Positions 25,949 through 34,982 of a DNA stretch of 64,000 bases are shown here, in pieces (the stretch's first letter is position 1; every line of letters starts with the position of its first letter). The position numbers were made by a program, and so were the translations under genes. Source of the DNA: Acidiphilium multivorum AIU301 (GTDB taxonomy: Bacteria > Pseudomonadota > Alphaproteobacteria > Acetobacterales > Acetobacteraceae). Location of the stretch: contig NC_015186.1 in the NCBI RefSeq assembly GCF_000202835.1, forward strand, positions 1,612,001-1,676,000, given 5' to 3'. The notes beneath the pieces were generated by a model. That model was not told the DNA's origin. It saw nothing but the letters and a program-made list of their open reading frames with translations, and ran no database searches.

Positions 25949-27346
25949 ATGCCGGACCAGACTGCGGCGACAATCGCCGCCCGCCTCGACCGTCTGCCGC
26001 CGTCGCGCACGGTCTGGACCATCATTGTCCTGATCTCGCTCGGCGGCATATTCGAATTCTATGATCTCTTTTTCACCGGCTATGTCGCTCCGGGAATGGT
26101 GGGCGACGGGCTGTTCAAGCCCGAATCGCTCGGCTTCCTCGCCGGGCTGAGCGTGCTGAAGGTCGCCGGCTTCGGCACCTTCGTCTTTGCCACCTTCGCC
26201 GGGCTCTGGGTCGGCGCGCTGATCTTCGGCCAGGTCGCCGACCGGTTCGGCCGCCGCGCCGTCTTCACCGGCTCGCTGCTGTGGTACATGGTCTGCACCG
26301 CGATCATGGCGTTCCAGACCAGCGGCCTCGCGCTCGATATCTGGCGCTTCATCGCCGGCATCGGCATCGGGGTCGAACTCGTCACCATCGATACGTTCAT
26401 ATCCGAGATCATCCCACGCGGCGAGCGCGGCAAGGCCTTCGCGGTGAACCAGTTCATCACCTTCCTCGTGGTGCCGCTGATCGCGTTCCTGGCCTATGCC
26501 ATGAAGGGCAGCAAGCCGTTCGGGCTGGACTACTGGCGGGTGCTGATCCTGATCGGCTCGGTCGGCGCCGTCGTGGTGTTTGCCCTGCAGCGCGGCATTC
26601 CGGAAAGCCCGCGCTGGCTGGCCCGCCACGGCAGGATGGCGGAGGCGGAGGCGATCGTCGCCGACATCGAGCGGCGGGTGGTGGCGGAGACCGGCGCGGC
26701 CCTGCCGCCATTGCAGCCGGCGGCCCCGGAAGAGGAAGGCGCCGGATCGATCATGGAAATCTTCGGCGCCGAATACCTGCGGCGGACGATCATCCTGTCC
26801 ATCTTCAACATGGCGCAGGTGATCGGCTTCTACGGCTTCGCCGCCTGGGTGCCGACGCTGCTGATCCATCGCGGCATCACCGTCACCCACAGTCTCGAAT
26901 ACGCCTTCATCATCGCCATCGCCAATCCGTTCGGCCCGCTGCTCGGCACGGTCTTCGCCGACCGGATCGAGCGCAAGACGCAGATCATCGGCGCGCTCGT
27001 CGTCATGACGGTCGTGATCGGCCTGTTCGCGCAGAGTTCGGCGCCGCCGGTGCTGATCGCCCTTGGCGTGCTGTTCACGCTGGCCTCGAACGTGATGTCC
27101 TTCGCCTATCACGGCTACCAGCCGGAGCTGTATCCGACCCGGATCCGCGCCCGCGCGGTCGGCTTCGTATATTCGTGGAGCCGGCTGGCGGCGGCCTTCG
27201 CCGGGCTCGCGATCGGCGTGCTGCTCGCCCGGTACGGCGTGCCGGGAGTGGCCGTGTTCATCGCCGTCGCCATGCTGGTGGGCATCGCGATGATCGCTCT
27301 CGGTCCCTCGACCAGGGGACTCGCGCTCGAGCAGATCAACCACTGA
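25949..27346 (+). CDS. MFS transporter, organic-acid/sugar symporter type (465 aa)
   Basis: Twelve membrane helices with the MFS motif A GQVADRFGRRAVF after TM2 and a second copy GTVFADRIERK after TM8. The proline- and glutamate-rich ESPRWLARHGRMAEAEAIV loop and a ~30-residue charged insertion in the central loop resemble the sugar/aromatic-acid proton symporters. GAGG precedes the ATG. It stands alone between the PsiE-like gene and hisB, so the substrate is unknown. Confidence 0.82.
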   Translation: MPDQTAATIAARLDRLPPSRTVWTIIVLISLGGIFEFYDLFFTGYVAPGMVGDGLFKPESLGFLAGLSVLKVAGFGTFVFATFAGLWVGALIFGQVADRFGRRAVFTGSLLWYMVCTAIMAFQTSGLALDIWRFIAGIGIGVELVTIDTFISEIIPRGERGKAFAVNQFITFLVVPLIAFLAYAMKGSKPFGLDYWRVLILIGSVGAVVVFALQRGIPESPRWLARHGRMAEAEAIVADIERRVVAETGAALPPLQPAAPEEEGAGSIMEIFGAEYLRRTIILSIFNMAQVIGFYGFAAWVPTLLIHRGITVTHSLEYAFIIAIANPFGPLLGTVFADRIERKTQIIGALVVMTVVIGLFAQSSAPPVLIALGVLFTLASNVMSFAYHGYQPELYPTRIRARAVGFVYSWSRLAAAFAGLAIGVLLARYGVPGVAVFIAVAMLVGIAMIALGPSTRGLALEQINH

Positions 27347-27405
27347 GCGAAGTTTCGCCGGCCGGCTGATTGGCGGGCCGGCGAAATTGGGCTAGGCCAG
27401 CGCGC

Positions 27406-27996
27406 ATGAGCCGCACTGCAAGCATCACGCGCACCACATCCGAAACATCGATCGAACTGATGCTCGACCTCGATGGCACCGGCAACACCGACATCGCCAC
27501 CGGAATCGGGTTCTTCGACCACATGCTGACCGCGCTCGGCCGGCACGCCATGCTCGACCTGATCGTCCGCGCCGAGGGCGACCTGCATATCGACGCCCAC
27601 CACACGGTGGAGGATGTCGGCATCGTGCTTGGCCAGGCGATTCGCGAGGCGCTGGGCGACAAGCGCGGCATCACCCGCTTCGGCTTCGCCGCGACCCCGA
27701 TGGACGAGGCGCTGTGCGAGGCCGCGATCGACCTTTCCGGGCGGGGGTTCCTGGTGTTCGACGTGCCGTTCGAGCGGCCGATGCTCGGCGACATGGACAC
27801 CCAGCTGGTTCAGGAATTCTTCCAGGCGCTGACCGCCAATGGCGGCTTCGCCCTGCATCTGACCCGCCGCGCCGGCCACAACGCGCATCACGTGGCCGAG
27901 GCCGCGTTCAAGGCGGCGGCACGGGCGCTGCGCATGGCCGTCGAGCCCGATCCGCGGGCCGCGGGCGCGATCCCCTCGACCAAGGGGGTGCTGTGA
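27406..27996 (+). CDS. hisB: imidazoleglycerol-phosphate dehydratase (196 aa)
   Basis: Histidine biosynthesis step 7, a manganese enzyme. The two pseudo-repeats each carry their metal motifs: GFFDHML and DAHHTVEDVGI in the first, HNAHHVAEAAFKA in the second. It is the single-function form, without a HisB phosphatase domain. The GTG of hisH overlaps its stop. It opens the his operon hisBH-GNAT-hisAFE. Confidence 0.96.
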   Translation: MSRTASITRTTSETSIELMLDLDGTGNTDIATGIGFFDHMLTALGRHAMLDLIVRAEGDLHIDAHHTVEDVGIVLGQAIREALGDKRGITRFGFAATPMDEALCEAAIDLSGRGFLVFDVPFERPMLGDMDTQLVQEFFQALTANGGFALHLTRRAGHNAHHVAEAAFKAAARALRMAVEPDPRAAGAIPSTKGVL

Positions 27997-28628
27997 GGAT
28001 TGCGGTCATCGATTACGGCAGCGGCAATCTCGCCTCGGCGGCGCGCGGGCTTGAACTCGCCGCCTCCCGTCTCGGGCTCGATGCCACCGTCTCGATTACC
28101 GACGACCCGGATATCGTTGCCGGTGCCGACCGGATCGTGCTGCCCGGCCAGGGCGCATTCGCCGACTGCGCGCACGGGCTCGCCGCGCGCCCGGGCCTTG
28201 CCGCCGCGATGCATCGGCGGGTCGAGGCCGGGGTGCCGTTTCTTGGCATCTGCGTCGGCATGCAGCTGATGGCCGAACGCGGTCTCGAACACGAAATCAC
28301 CCCCGGATTCGGGTGGATTCGCGGCGACATCGCGCCGATTCGCGCAGACGGCCTGCGCCTGCCGCACATGGGCTGGAACGAACTCGCCTTCACCCCCGGC
28401 GCGCACCCGCTGCTCGACGGGCTCACGCCGGGCGACCATGCGTATTTCGTGCATTCCTACGCCCTGCGCACGGATGATCGCGGACCGGTGATCGCGACCA
28501 CATCATATGGTGAAGAGATCGTGGCAATGGTTGCAACCGGCAACCGGGCGGGTACACAATTCCACGTTGAGAAAAGCCAGGAGGTCGGCCTGACCATTCT
28601 GGCGAATTTCCTGCGCTGGATGCCATGA
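27993..28628 (+). CDS. hisH: imidazole glycerol phosphate synthase, glutaminase subunit (211 aa)
   Basis: Releases ammonia from glutamine and channels it to HisF. The class I glutaminase nucleophile is Cys87 (LGICVGMQ), with His191 and Glu193 completing the triad in TQFHVEKSQ (Val replaces the usual Pro of HPE). It starts with GTG inside the hisB stop and overlaps the following acetyltransferase by four bases. Confidence 0.95.
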   Translation: MRIAVIDYGSGNLASAARGLELAASRLGLDATVSITDDPDIVAGADRIVLPGQGAFADCAHGLAARPGLAAAMHRRVEAGVPFLGICVGMQLMAERGLEHEITPGFGWIRGDIAPIRADGLRLPHMGWNELAFTPGAHPLLDGLTPGDHAYFVHSYALRTDDRGPVIATTSYGEEIVAMVATGNRAGTQFHVEKSQEVGLTILANFLRWMP

Positions 28629-29185
28629 TGACCCAACCGGACCTCTGCGACCTTCCTCCCCCGTCGAGCATGCAGGTCGATCGCCTGACCGCGATCGCCG
28701 ATGACGACATGCAGACGCTGTGCGAGGCCGCCGATGCGGCGATCATCGATGGCGGCGGCTTCGGCTGGCTCCGCCCACCAGGGCGCGCGGCGCTGGAGCA
28801 GTATTTCCGCGGCGTCGTGATGGTGCCGGAACGCGAACTGTTCGTCGGCCGGATGGACGGGGTGATCTACGGCGCCGCCCAGCTTGTCCGCCCGCCACGC
28901 AACAACGAGGCGCAGGCCTTCGGCGCGACGCTCGCGCATAATTTCGTCGCCCCCTACGCACGCGGCCACGGCCTGGCTCGCCTCATCGTCGAGCGGGTCG
29001 AAGACCGCGCCCGCGCCCTCGGCTATCAGGTGCTCAACCTCGATGTCCGCGCGACCCAGGACGCCGCGATCGCCCTCTACGAGCGTGCTGGTTTCGTGCG
29101 CTGGGGTACGCACCCGGCCTATGCCCGCACCGACGGGCAGACGATCGCAGGGCATTTCTACTACAAGTTGTTGCAGGCTTCCTGA
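28625..29185 (+). CDS. GNAT-family N-acetyltransferase inside the his operon (186 aa)
   Basis: A GNAT fold with the acetyl-CoA pyrophosphate loop in [18 protein letters not shown] (about 115-132) and the C-terminal [25 protein letters not shown] signature. It is locked into the operon: a four-base overlap with hisH and one base before the hisA start. The substrate is unknown. Its fixed place suggests it acts on a histidine-pathway intermediate, a protein of the pathway, or simply shares expression. Confidence 0.82.
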   Translation: MMTQPDLCDLPPPSSMQVDRLTAIADDDMQTLCEAADAAIIDGGGFGWLRPPGRAALEQYFRGVVMVPERELFVGRMDGVIYGAAQLVRPPRNNEAQAFGATLAHNFVAPYARGHGLARLIVERVEDRARALGYQVLNLDVRATQDAAIALYERAGFVRWGTHPAYARTDGQTIAGHFYYKLLQAS

Positions 29186-29186
29186 C

Positions 29187-29927
29187 ATGGCGCTGACCCT
29201 CTACCCGGCGATCGACCTCAAGGATGGCGCCTGCGTGCGTCTGCGCCGCGGCGAGATGGACCAGGCGACGGTCTATGCCGAGGATCCGGCCGCCCAGGCC
29301 CGCGCCTTCGAGGCCGCCGGATTCACAGCACTGCACGTGGTTGACCTGAACGGCGCTTTTGCCGGGCGGCCGGTGAACGGCGAGGCGGTGCGCGCGATAC
29401 TCGCCGCGGTGGCGATGCCGGTGCAGCTCGGCGGTGGCATCCGTGACATGGCGGGCATCGCCGCCTGGATCGAGCTTGGCATCTCGCGCGTCATTCTCGG
29501 CAGCGCCGCGGTGAAGAACCCTGCCCTGGTGCGCGAGGCGGCGGCCGCCTTTCCGGGGCGGATCGTCGTCGGCATCGACGCGCGGGATGGCATGGTCGCC
29601 ACCGAGGGATGGGCCGAAACATCGTCGCTGCCGGCGACCGAGATGGCGATGCGCCTGCAGGATGCCGGCATCGCCGCCATCATCCACACCGATATCGCGC
29701 GCGACGGCATGCTTCAGGGCCTCAATCTCGACGCCACCGAAGCCCTCGCCGCCGCCATCGCCATCCCGGTGATCGCCTCGGGCGGCTTGGCCGGCATCGA
29801 GGACATCCGCAACCTGCGCGCCGCCGCCGCCCGGACGCCCAATCTGGCCGGCACGATCATCGGCCGCGCCCTCTACGATGGCCGGATCGACCCGCAGGCC
29901 GCGCTGGCGGAGGCCGCCGCATGCTGA
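29187..29927 (+). CDS. hisA: ProFAR isomerase, HisA (246 aa)
   Basis: An Amadori isomerase with a (beta-alpha)8 barrel. The catalytic aspartates are Asp10 (YPAIDLKDG) and the one in [10 protein letters not shown]. The phosphate-binding loops LGGGIRD and [10 protein letters not shown] are present. It begins one base after the acetyltransferase stop and overlaps hisF by seven bases. Confidence 0.95.
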   Translation: MALTLYPAIDLKDGACVRLRRGEMDQATVYAEDPAAQARAFEAAGFTALHVVDLNGAFAGRPVNGEAVRAILAAVAMPVQLGGGIRDMAGIAAWIELGISRVILGSAAVKNPALVREAAAAFPGRIVVGIDARDGMVATEGWAETSSLPATEMAMRLQDAGIAAIIHTDIARDGMLQGLNLDATEALAAAIAIPVIASGGLAGIEDIRNLRAAAARTPNLAGTIIGRALYDGRIDPQAALAEAAAC

Positions 29928-30685
29928 AGCTGCGCGTCATTCCCTGCCTCGACGTGAAGGACGGGCGCGTGGTCAAGGGGGTGAACTTCGTCTCGCTGCG
30001 CGATGCCGGCGACCCGGTGGAGCAGGCCGTGGTCTATGACCGCGCGGGCGCCGACGAACTCACCTTTCTCGACATCACCGCGAGCCATGAGAATCGCGAC
30101 ACGATCATCGACGTGGTCGGCCGCACCGCAGCCAGAGTGTTCCTGCCGCTGACCGTCGGCGGCGGCATCCGCAGCACGGATGACATGCGCCGCCTGCTGC
30201 TGGCCGGAGCCGACAAGTGCAGCATCAATTCGGCAGCCATTTCCCGCCCGGATTTCATCAACGAGGCGGCACGGAAATTCGGCAGCCAGTGCGTGGTCGT
30301 CGCGGTCGATGCGCGGCGCGGCGGCGGGGGTTGGGAAGTGTTCACCCATGGCGGACGGCGCGGCACCGGGATCGACGCGGTGGGCTGGTGCGCCGAGATG
30401 GCCGCGCGCGGCGCCGGCGAGATCCTGCTGACCTCGATGGACCGCGACGGCACCGGCCTCGGCTTCGACCTCGACCTGCTGCGCGCCGTGACCGCGCGGG
30501 TGAACATTCCCGTGATCGCCTCGGGCGGGGTCGGCACGCTCGCGCATTTCGTCGAAGGCGCCGAGGCGGGCGCGACGGGGCTGCTTGCCGCCAGCGTGTT
30601 CCATTTCGGCCAGTTCACCATCGCCGAGGTGAAGGCCGCCCTCGCCGCCGCCGGCCTGCCGGTTCGCCCGGTTGCCTCCCACTAG
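29921..30685 (+). CDS. hisF: imidazole glycerol phosphate synthase, cyclase subunit (254 aa)
   Basis: Uses ammonia from HisH to form imidazole glycerol phosphate and AICAR. Catalytic aspartates are Asp11 (PCLDVKDG) and the one in [10 protein letters not shown]. The phosphate loops VGGGIRS and [11 protein letters not shown] are intact. The start overlaps hisA by seven bases and the full family length is present. Confidence 0.96.
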   Translation: MLKLRVIPCLDVKDGRVVKGVNFVSLRDAGDPVEQAVVYDRAGADELTFLDITASHENRDTIIDVVGRTAARVFLPLTVGGGIRSTDDMRRLLLAGADKCSINSAAISRPDFINEAARKFGSQCVVVAVDARRGGGGWEVFTHGGRRGTGIDAVGWCAEMAARGAGEILLTSMDRDGTGLGFDLDLLRAVTARVNIPVIASGGVGTLAHFVEGAEAGATGLLAASVFHFGQFTIAEVKAALAAAGLPVRPVASH

Positions 30686-30693
30686 AGATCGCC

Positions 30694-31188
30694 ATGCCCA
30701 AGAAACCCGTGAAATCCGCCGCTGCCGACGCCAAGCCGAAAAAGGTCGCTTCCGCCAAACCCAAGGTGAAGGCGAAGCCGAAGGGAGTGGGCGCCGCGAG
30801 CCATCCGCCCGTCCCGCTGCTGAACCCTGCGGCGCCGAACGCCCAGGTGCTCGACCGGCTGTGGTCGACCATCCTCGCCCGGAAAGCCGCCGATCCGCTG
30901 GTCAGTCACTCGGCCCGCCTGCTCTCGCGCGGGGTCAACAAGGTCGCCCAGAAATTCGGCGAGGAATCGGTCGAATGCCTGATCGAGGCAGTCGCCGGCA
31001 ACCGGACGGCGCTGATCGCTGAAAGCGCCGACGTGCTTTACCACCTGCTGGTCATGTGGGTCGCGGCCGGGGTACGGCCGGAAGATGTGTGGCTGGAACT
31101 CCAGCGCCGGGAAGGCATTTCCGGGATCACCGAAAAGGCGTCCCGCCCGATGCTGCTGTCGATCGCGGAAACGAGGAAAATTCCATGA
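30694..31188 (+). CDS. hisE: phosphoribosyl-ATP pyrophosphatase with Lys/Ala/Pro-rich N-terminus (164 aa)
   Basis: Second step of histidine synthesis. The all-alpha MazG-like domain occupies about residues 55-160 ([13 protein letters not shown] and [13 protein letters not shown], with metal-binding acidic residues). The first ~45 residues are a low-complexity basic tail (repeated KPK, KAKPK, AAA) not found in typical ~107-residue HisE proteins. The start ATG at 30694 is the only credible one; a start near the domain is not obvious. It overlaps the HIT gene by four bases. Confidence 0.93.
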
Positions 31189-31568
31189 AGCCAGGTGTGA
31201 GCGGCAAGCCGCCCTATGACGACCAGAACGTCTTCGCCAGGATCCTGCGCGGCGAAATCCCCTGCCGCAAGGTGTATGAGGACGAATTCGCCCTCGCCTT
31301 TCACGACATCAACCCGCAGGCGCCGCAGCATGTGCTGGTGATTCCGAAGGGGAAATACGTCTCCTTCGCCGATTTCTCTTCCACCGCCAGCGATGCCGAG
31401 ATCACCGGCTTCGTGCGCGCGGTCGGCGAGGTGGCGCGGCAGATCGGCGCGGAGGAGACCGGCTACCGGCTGCTCGCCAATATGGGGCCGGACAGCCACC
31501 AGGAAGTGCCGCATCTGCACGTGCACGTGTTCGCCGGCCGTCCGCTGGGGCCGATGCTCGTCCGCTGA
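31185..31568 (+). CDS. HIT-family nucleotide hydrolase (127 aa)
   Basis: A histidine-triad protein of the HINT branch, a purine nucleoside phosphoramidase. The triad HLHVHVFAG lies near residues 111-119, with the upstream [18 protein letters not shown] and [16 protein letters not shown] motifs. It overlaps hisE by four bases, and is the last gene of the histidine transcript. Five bases separate it from the nagA-murQ frame. Confidence 0.92.
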
Positions 31569-31572
31569 GCCG

Positions 31573-33624
31573 ATGCTGATCGCGGCCGACCGCCTGTTCC
31601 GCGACGGGGCGATCACCGGCCCCGGCGCGGTGGCCATCGAGAACGGGCGGATCGCCGCGGTGCTGGACTACGATCCGGCGAACCCGGACCTGCGGCTTCA
31701 GGGCGGCATCCTCGCCCCCGGCCTGATCGACCTGCACAATAACGGTGCCTTCGGCATCGATTGCGCCGAGGCGGATACCGATGGCTTCCGCCATCTCTGC
31801 CGGGCCCTCGGCGCGCGCGGTGTCACCAGTTTCGCGCCGACCGTCATCACCGCGCCGTTCGCCGCCCTGCATGGCGCGGCGCGGCGCCTGCGCGCGGCGC
31901 TGGCGGCGATGGCGGGCGAACCGGTCGCGCGGATGCCGGGGCTGCATCTCGAAGGCCCGTTCCTCGCACCCAACCGGCGCGGCGCCCATCGCGCGGACTG
32001 GCTGCGCGATCCGACCAGCGCGGCCTTGGACGAACTTCTGGCCGACCCCGATCTTGCCGCCACCCTGAAGCTCGTCACCCTCGCGCCGGAGCGGCCGGGC
32101 GGGCTTGCGGCGGTGCGGCGGCTGACGGATGCGGGGGTGATGGTGGCGCTGGGCCACAGCGACGCCGATGCGACAGAAGCGCAGGCCGCGATCGAGGCCG
32201 GCGCCCGCCTGGTGACGCATGTGTTCACCGCGATGCGGCCGTTTCATCATCGCGATCCGGGGCTGATCGGCGTCGCCCTCGCGGATGCGCGGGTGCATGC
32301 GTGTTTCATCGCCGATGGCGTGCATGCGGATGCGCTGGCGCTGCGCTTCGGCTTCGCCGCCGCCGGCGCGCGCGCGGTGGCCGTAACCGATTCGGTCAGC
32401 CTCGCCGGCCTGCCCGAGGGCAGCACGGCACGCTTCGGCGGCGATTCAGCGCAGGCGCGGGACGGCGCCGCGCGGCGGCCGGACGGATCGCTCACCGGCG
32501 CGACGATCACGCTCGATGAAGGGCTACGCCGCCTGATCGGCGCCGGCATCGCGCCCGCTTCCGCGCTACGCGCGGCGACCGAAGCCCCCGCCGCAGCGCT
32601 CGGACTTGCCGATCGGGGGCGGCTTGCCGCCGGGTGCCTGGCCGATCTCGTCTGGTTCGACGATGCGTTCGAGATCCGCAATGCCTGGATCGGCGGGACG
32701 GCACTGCATCCCCTGCCGGCGCCGGCGCGCCATGCCGCCGCCATGCCAGCGACGGAGACGATCCGCCGCGATCTCGACGAACTCGACCGGGCGGACAGCG
32801 CCACGATCATGGCCGCGTTGCTGGATCAGGAACAGGAAGCGGCGGCGGCGGTGAAGCGAGCGATCCCAGCGCTCGCCCGCCTGGCGGAGGACGTGGCGGT
32901 GCGGCTCGAAGCCGGCGGGCGGCTGTTCTATGCCGGCGCCGGAACCTCAGGCCGCCTCGCGGTGCTCGATGCGGTGGAATGCGGGCCAACCTTCTCGCTG
33001 CCGGACGGGGTGATCATTCCCCTGATCGCCGGCGGCGGCGCGGCGGTGACCGGCGCGGTCGAGGGCGCAGAAGACGATGCCGCCGCCGCCGCCGCCCTGC
33101 TCGATGACCACAAGGCGGGCCCGGCGGATGTTCTCGTCGGCATCGCCGCCTCCGGGCGGACGCCGTTCACCCTCGGCGCGCTGCGCGCCGCCGCCGCGCG
33201 CGGCCTGCTGACCGGGGCTATCGTCAATGCCGATGGTCCGCTCGCCACTTCGGCCGACATCGCGGTGGTGATCGCGACGGGTGCCGAAGTGCTCGCCGGC
33301 TCGACCCGGCTTTCGGCCGGCACCAGCCAGAAACTGGCCCTCAACGCGCTCTCCACCACGGTGATGATGCGCCTCGGCAAGACATTCGGCCCCTATATGG
33401 TCGATCTCCGCGCCACCAACGCGAAGCTGCGCGCCCGCGCCATCCGCATTGTCCGCGCGATTGCCGGCGCGCCCGAGGCCGATGCGAAAGATGCCCTTGA
33501 AACAAGCGGTTACGAAGTAAAGACCGCCATCGTCATGCTCATGTTGCGAATCGGCACGACCGAGGCGCGCGCGCGCCTCGCGGGGGCGGGCGGACGATTG
33601 CGCACCGCGCTGGACGGGGCATAG
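31573..33624 (+). CDS. nagA-murQ: NagA-MurQ fusion: GlcNAc-6-P deacetylase and MurNAc-6-P etherase (683 aa)
   Basis: One uninterrupted frame encodes two enzymes of cell-wall sugar recycling. Residues 1-~380 are NagA (HLEGPFLAPNRRGAH, THVFTAMRPFHHRDPG, FIADGVHADA, AVTDSVS), which deacetylates GlcNAc-6-P. Residues ~391-683 are MurQ (GAGTSGRLAVLDAVECGPTF, LIAGG, STRLSAGTSQKLALNALST), which converts MurNAc-6-P to GlcNAc-6-P, the NagA substrate. A ~15-residue Ala/Pro linker joins them. An in-frame ATG at 32743 could also start MurQ alone. No stop separates the halves. It starts five bases after the HIT gene. Confidence 0.9.
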   Translation: MLIAADRLFRDGAITGPGAVAIENGRIAAVLDYDPANPDLRLQGGILAPGLIDLHNNGAFGIDCAEADTDGFRHLCRALGARGVTSFAPTVITAPFAALHGAARRLRAALAAMAGEPVARMPGLHLEGPFLAPNRRGAHRADWLRDPTSAALDELLADPDLAATLKLVTLAPERPGGLAAVRRLTDAGVMVALGHSDADATEAQAAIEAGARLVTHVFTAMRPFHHRDPGLIGVALADARVHACFIADGVHADALALRFGFAAAGARAVAVTDSVSLAGLPEGSTARFGGDSAQARDGAARRPDGSLTGATITLDEGLRRLIGAGIAPASALRAATEAPAAALGLADRGRLAAGCLADLVWFDDAFEIRNAWIGGTALHPLPAPARHAAAMPATETIRRDLDELDRADSATIMAALLDQEQEAAAAVKRAIPALARLAEDVAVRLEAGGRLFYAGAGTSGRLAVLDAVECGPTFSLPDGVIIPLIAGGGAAVTGAVEGAEDDAAAAAALLDDHKAGPADVLVGIAASGRTPFTLGALRAAAARGLLTGAIVNADGPLATSADIAVVIATGAEVLAGSTRLSAGTSQKLALNALSTTVMMRLGKTFGPYMVDLRATNAKLRARAIRIVRAIAGAPEADAKDALETSGYEVKTAIVMLMLRIGTTEARARLAGAGGRLRTALDGA

Positions 33625-33668
33625 TCCCTCCCGCATTGGCCCGCTCACGGCCGAGGATGGAGGAAATC

Positions 33669-34955
33669 ATGAGCCAGACGGCAGACCAGGGCTTCGAAAG
33701 CGTCTTCACGCTCGAAGCCACCCAGTTGAAATACGGCATCGGCGCGGCTGACGAACTCGGCTGGGAGGCGAAGCGCCTTGGCCTCCGCCATGTCATCCTC
33801 GTCGCCGACCCGATGCTGCACCAGTTCGGCCTGATCGAGCGAATCGAGGGGATCCTCGCCGCCTCCGGCATAACCTTCGACCGGTTCGAGGACATCCATG
33901 TCGAGCCGACGATCGACAGTTTCGCCCGCGCCGCCGCCTTCGCGGAGGCGCATCCCTGCGACGGGTTCATCGCCCTCGGCGGCGGCTCGACGATCGACAC
34001 CGCGAAAGTCGCCAACCTGATCAGCACCCATGGCGGGGCGGTGATCGACTATGTCAACCCGCCGATCGGCGGCGGCAGGAAGCCGCCCGGACCGCTGCGG
34101 CCGCTGATCGCGCTGCCCACTACTTCCGGCTCCGGGTCGGAGGCGACCACCGTCGCCGTGCTCGACATCCCCGAACTCAAGGTCAAGAGCGGGATCTCGC
34201 ACCGCTACATGCGGCCGACCCTCGCGATGGTCGACCCTGCCCTCGCGCGGACGACACCAGCCGGCGTCACCGCCTCGGCCGGGCTCGACGTGATTTGCCA
34301 TGCGGTCGAGAGCTATATCTCGAAACCGTTCAACCAGCGGCCGAAGCCGGCCTCGCCGGACGATCGCCCGCCCTATCAGGGCTCCAACCCGGTGGCCGAT
34401 ATCTGGTCGCTCCAGGCGATCGAGTTCGGCGGGAAATATCTCGCCCGCGCCGTGGCCGATGGCGAGGATTACGAGGCGCGCGGGACGATGATGCTCGGCG
34501 CCACCATGGCCGGCATCGGCTTCGGCACAGCCGGCGTGCACATTCCCCATGCCTGCGCCTATCCGATCGCGGGGCTCAAGCACGTCTATCACGCCCCAGG
34601 CTATTCGCGGAACCACGCCTTCGTGCCGCACGGCTTCTCGGTGATCGTCACCTCGCCGGCGGCGTTCCGCTACACCTATGATGCGGCGCCCGAGAAGCAT
34701 ATCCGCGCCGCCAGCCTGTTGCGCGGCCACGATATCGAGAATCCCGGCCCGGACTCGCTGCCCGCGGCACTGATCGACCTGATGAAGGCGGTGGGCGCGC
34801 CCTCGGGCATCGCCGAACTTGGCTACACCGAAGCGGATATTCCCGCGATCATCGACGGCGCGCTGAAGCAGCAGCGCCTGCTCGCCGGATCGCCCAAGCC
34901 GGTGGATGCCGGCATCCTGGAGACAATACTGCGCCAGTCGATGCGCAACTGGTGA
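33669..34955 (+). CDS. iron-containing alcohol dehydrogenase, hydroxyacid-oxoacid transhydrogenase type (428 aa)
   Basis: A group III Fe-dependent dehydrogenase closest in pattern to HOT/ADHFE1, which oxidises 4-hydroxybutyrate to succinic semialdehyde while reducing 2-oxoglutarate. Visible are the nucleotide motif GGGSTIDTAK (about 109-118), TTSGSGSEAT, the metal motif DVICHAVESY, PYQGSNPVAD and the histidines in HIPHACAYPI and HAPGYSRNHA. GGAGG precedes the ATG. It lies 27 bases before a lactonase gene, the same pairing as blcB-blcC of Agrobacterium. Confidence 0.82.
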   Translation: MSQTADQGFESVFTLEATQLKYGIGAADELGWEAKRLGLRHVILVADPMLHQFGLIERIEGILAASGITFDRFEDIHVEPTIDSFARAAAFAEAHPCDGFIALGGGSTIDTAKVANLISTHGGAVIDYVNPPIGGGRKPPGPLRPLIALPTTSGSGSEATTVAVLDIPELKVKSGISHRYMRPTLAMVDPALARTTPAGVTASAGLDVICHAVESYISKPFNQRPKPASPDDRPPYQGSNPVADIWSLQAIEFGGKYLARAVADGEDYEARGTMMLGATMAGIGFGTAGVHIPHACAYPIAGLKHVYHAPGYSRNHAFVPHGFSVIVTSPAAFRYTYDAAPEKHIRAASLLRGHDIENPGPDSLPAALIDLMKAVGAPSGIAELGYTEADIPAIIDGALKQQRLLAGSPKPVDAGILETILRQSMRNW

Positions 34956-34982
34956 AACGCCAATAACACGAGGGCAAGGAAA

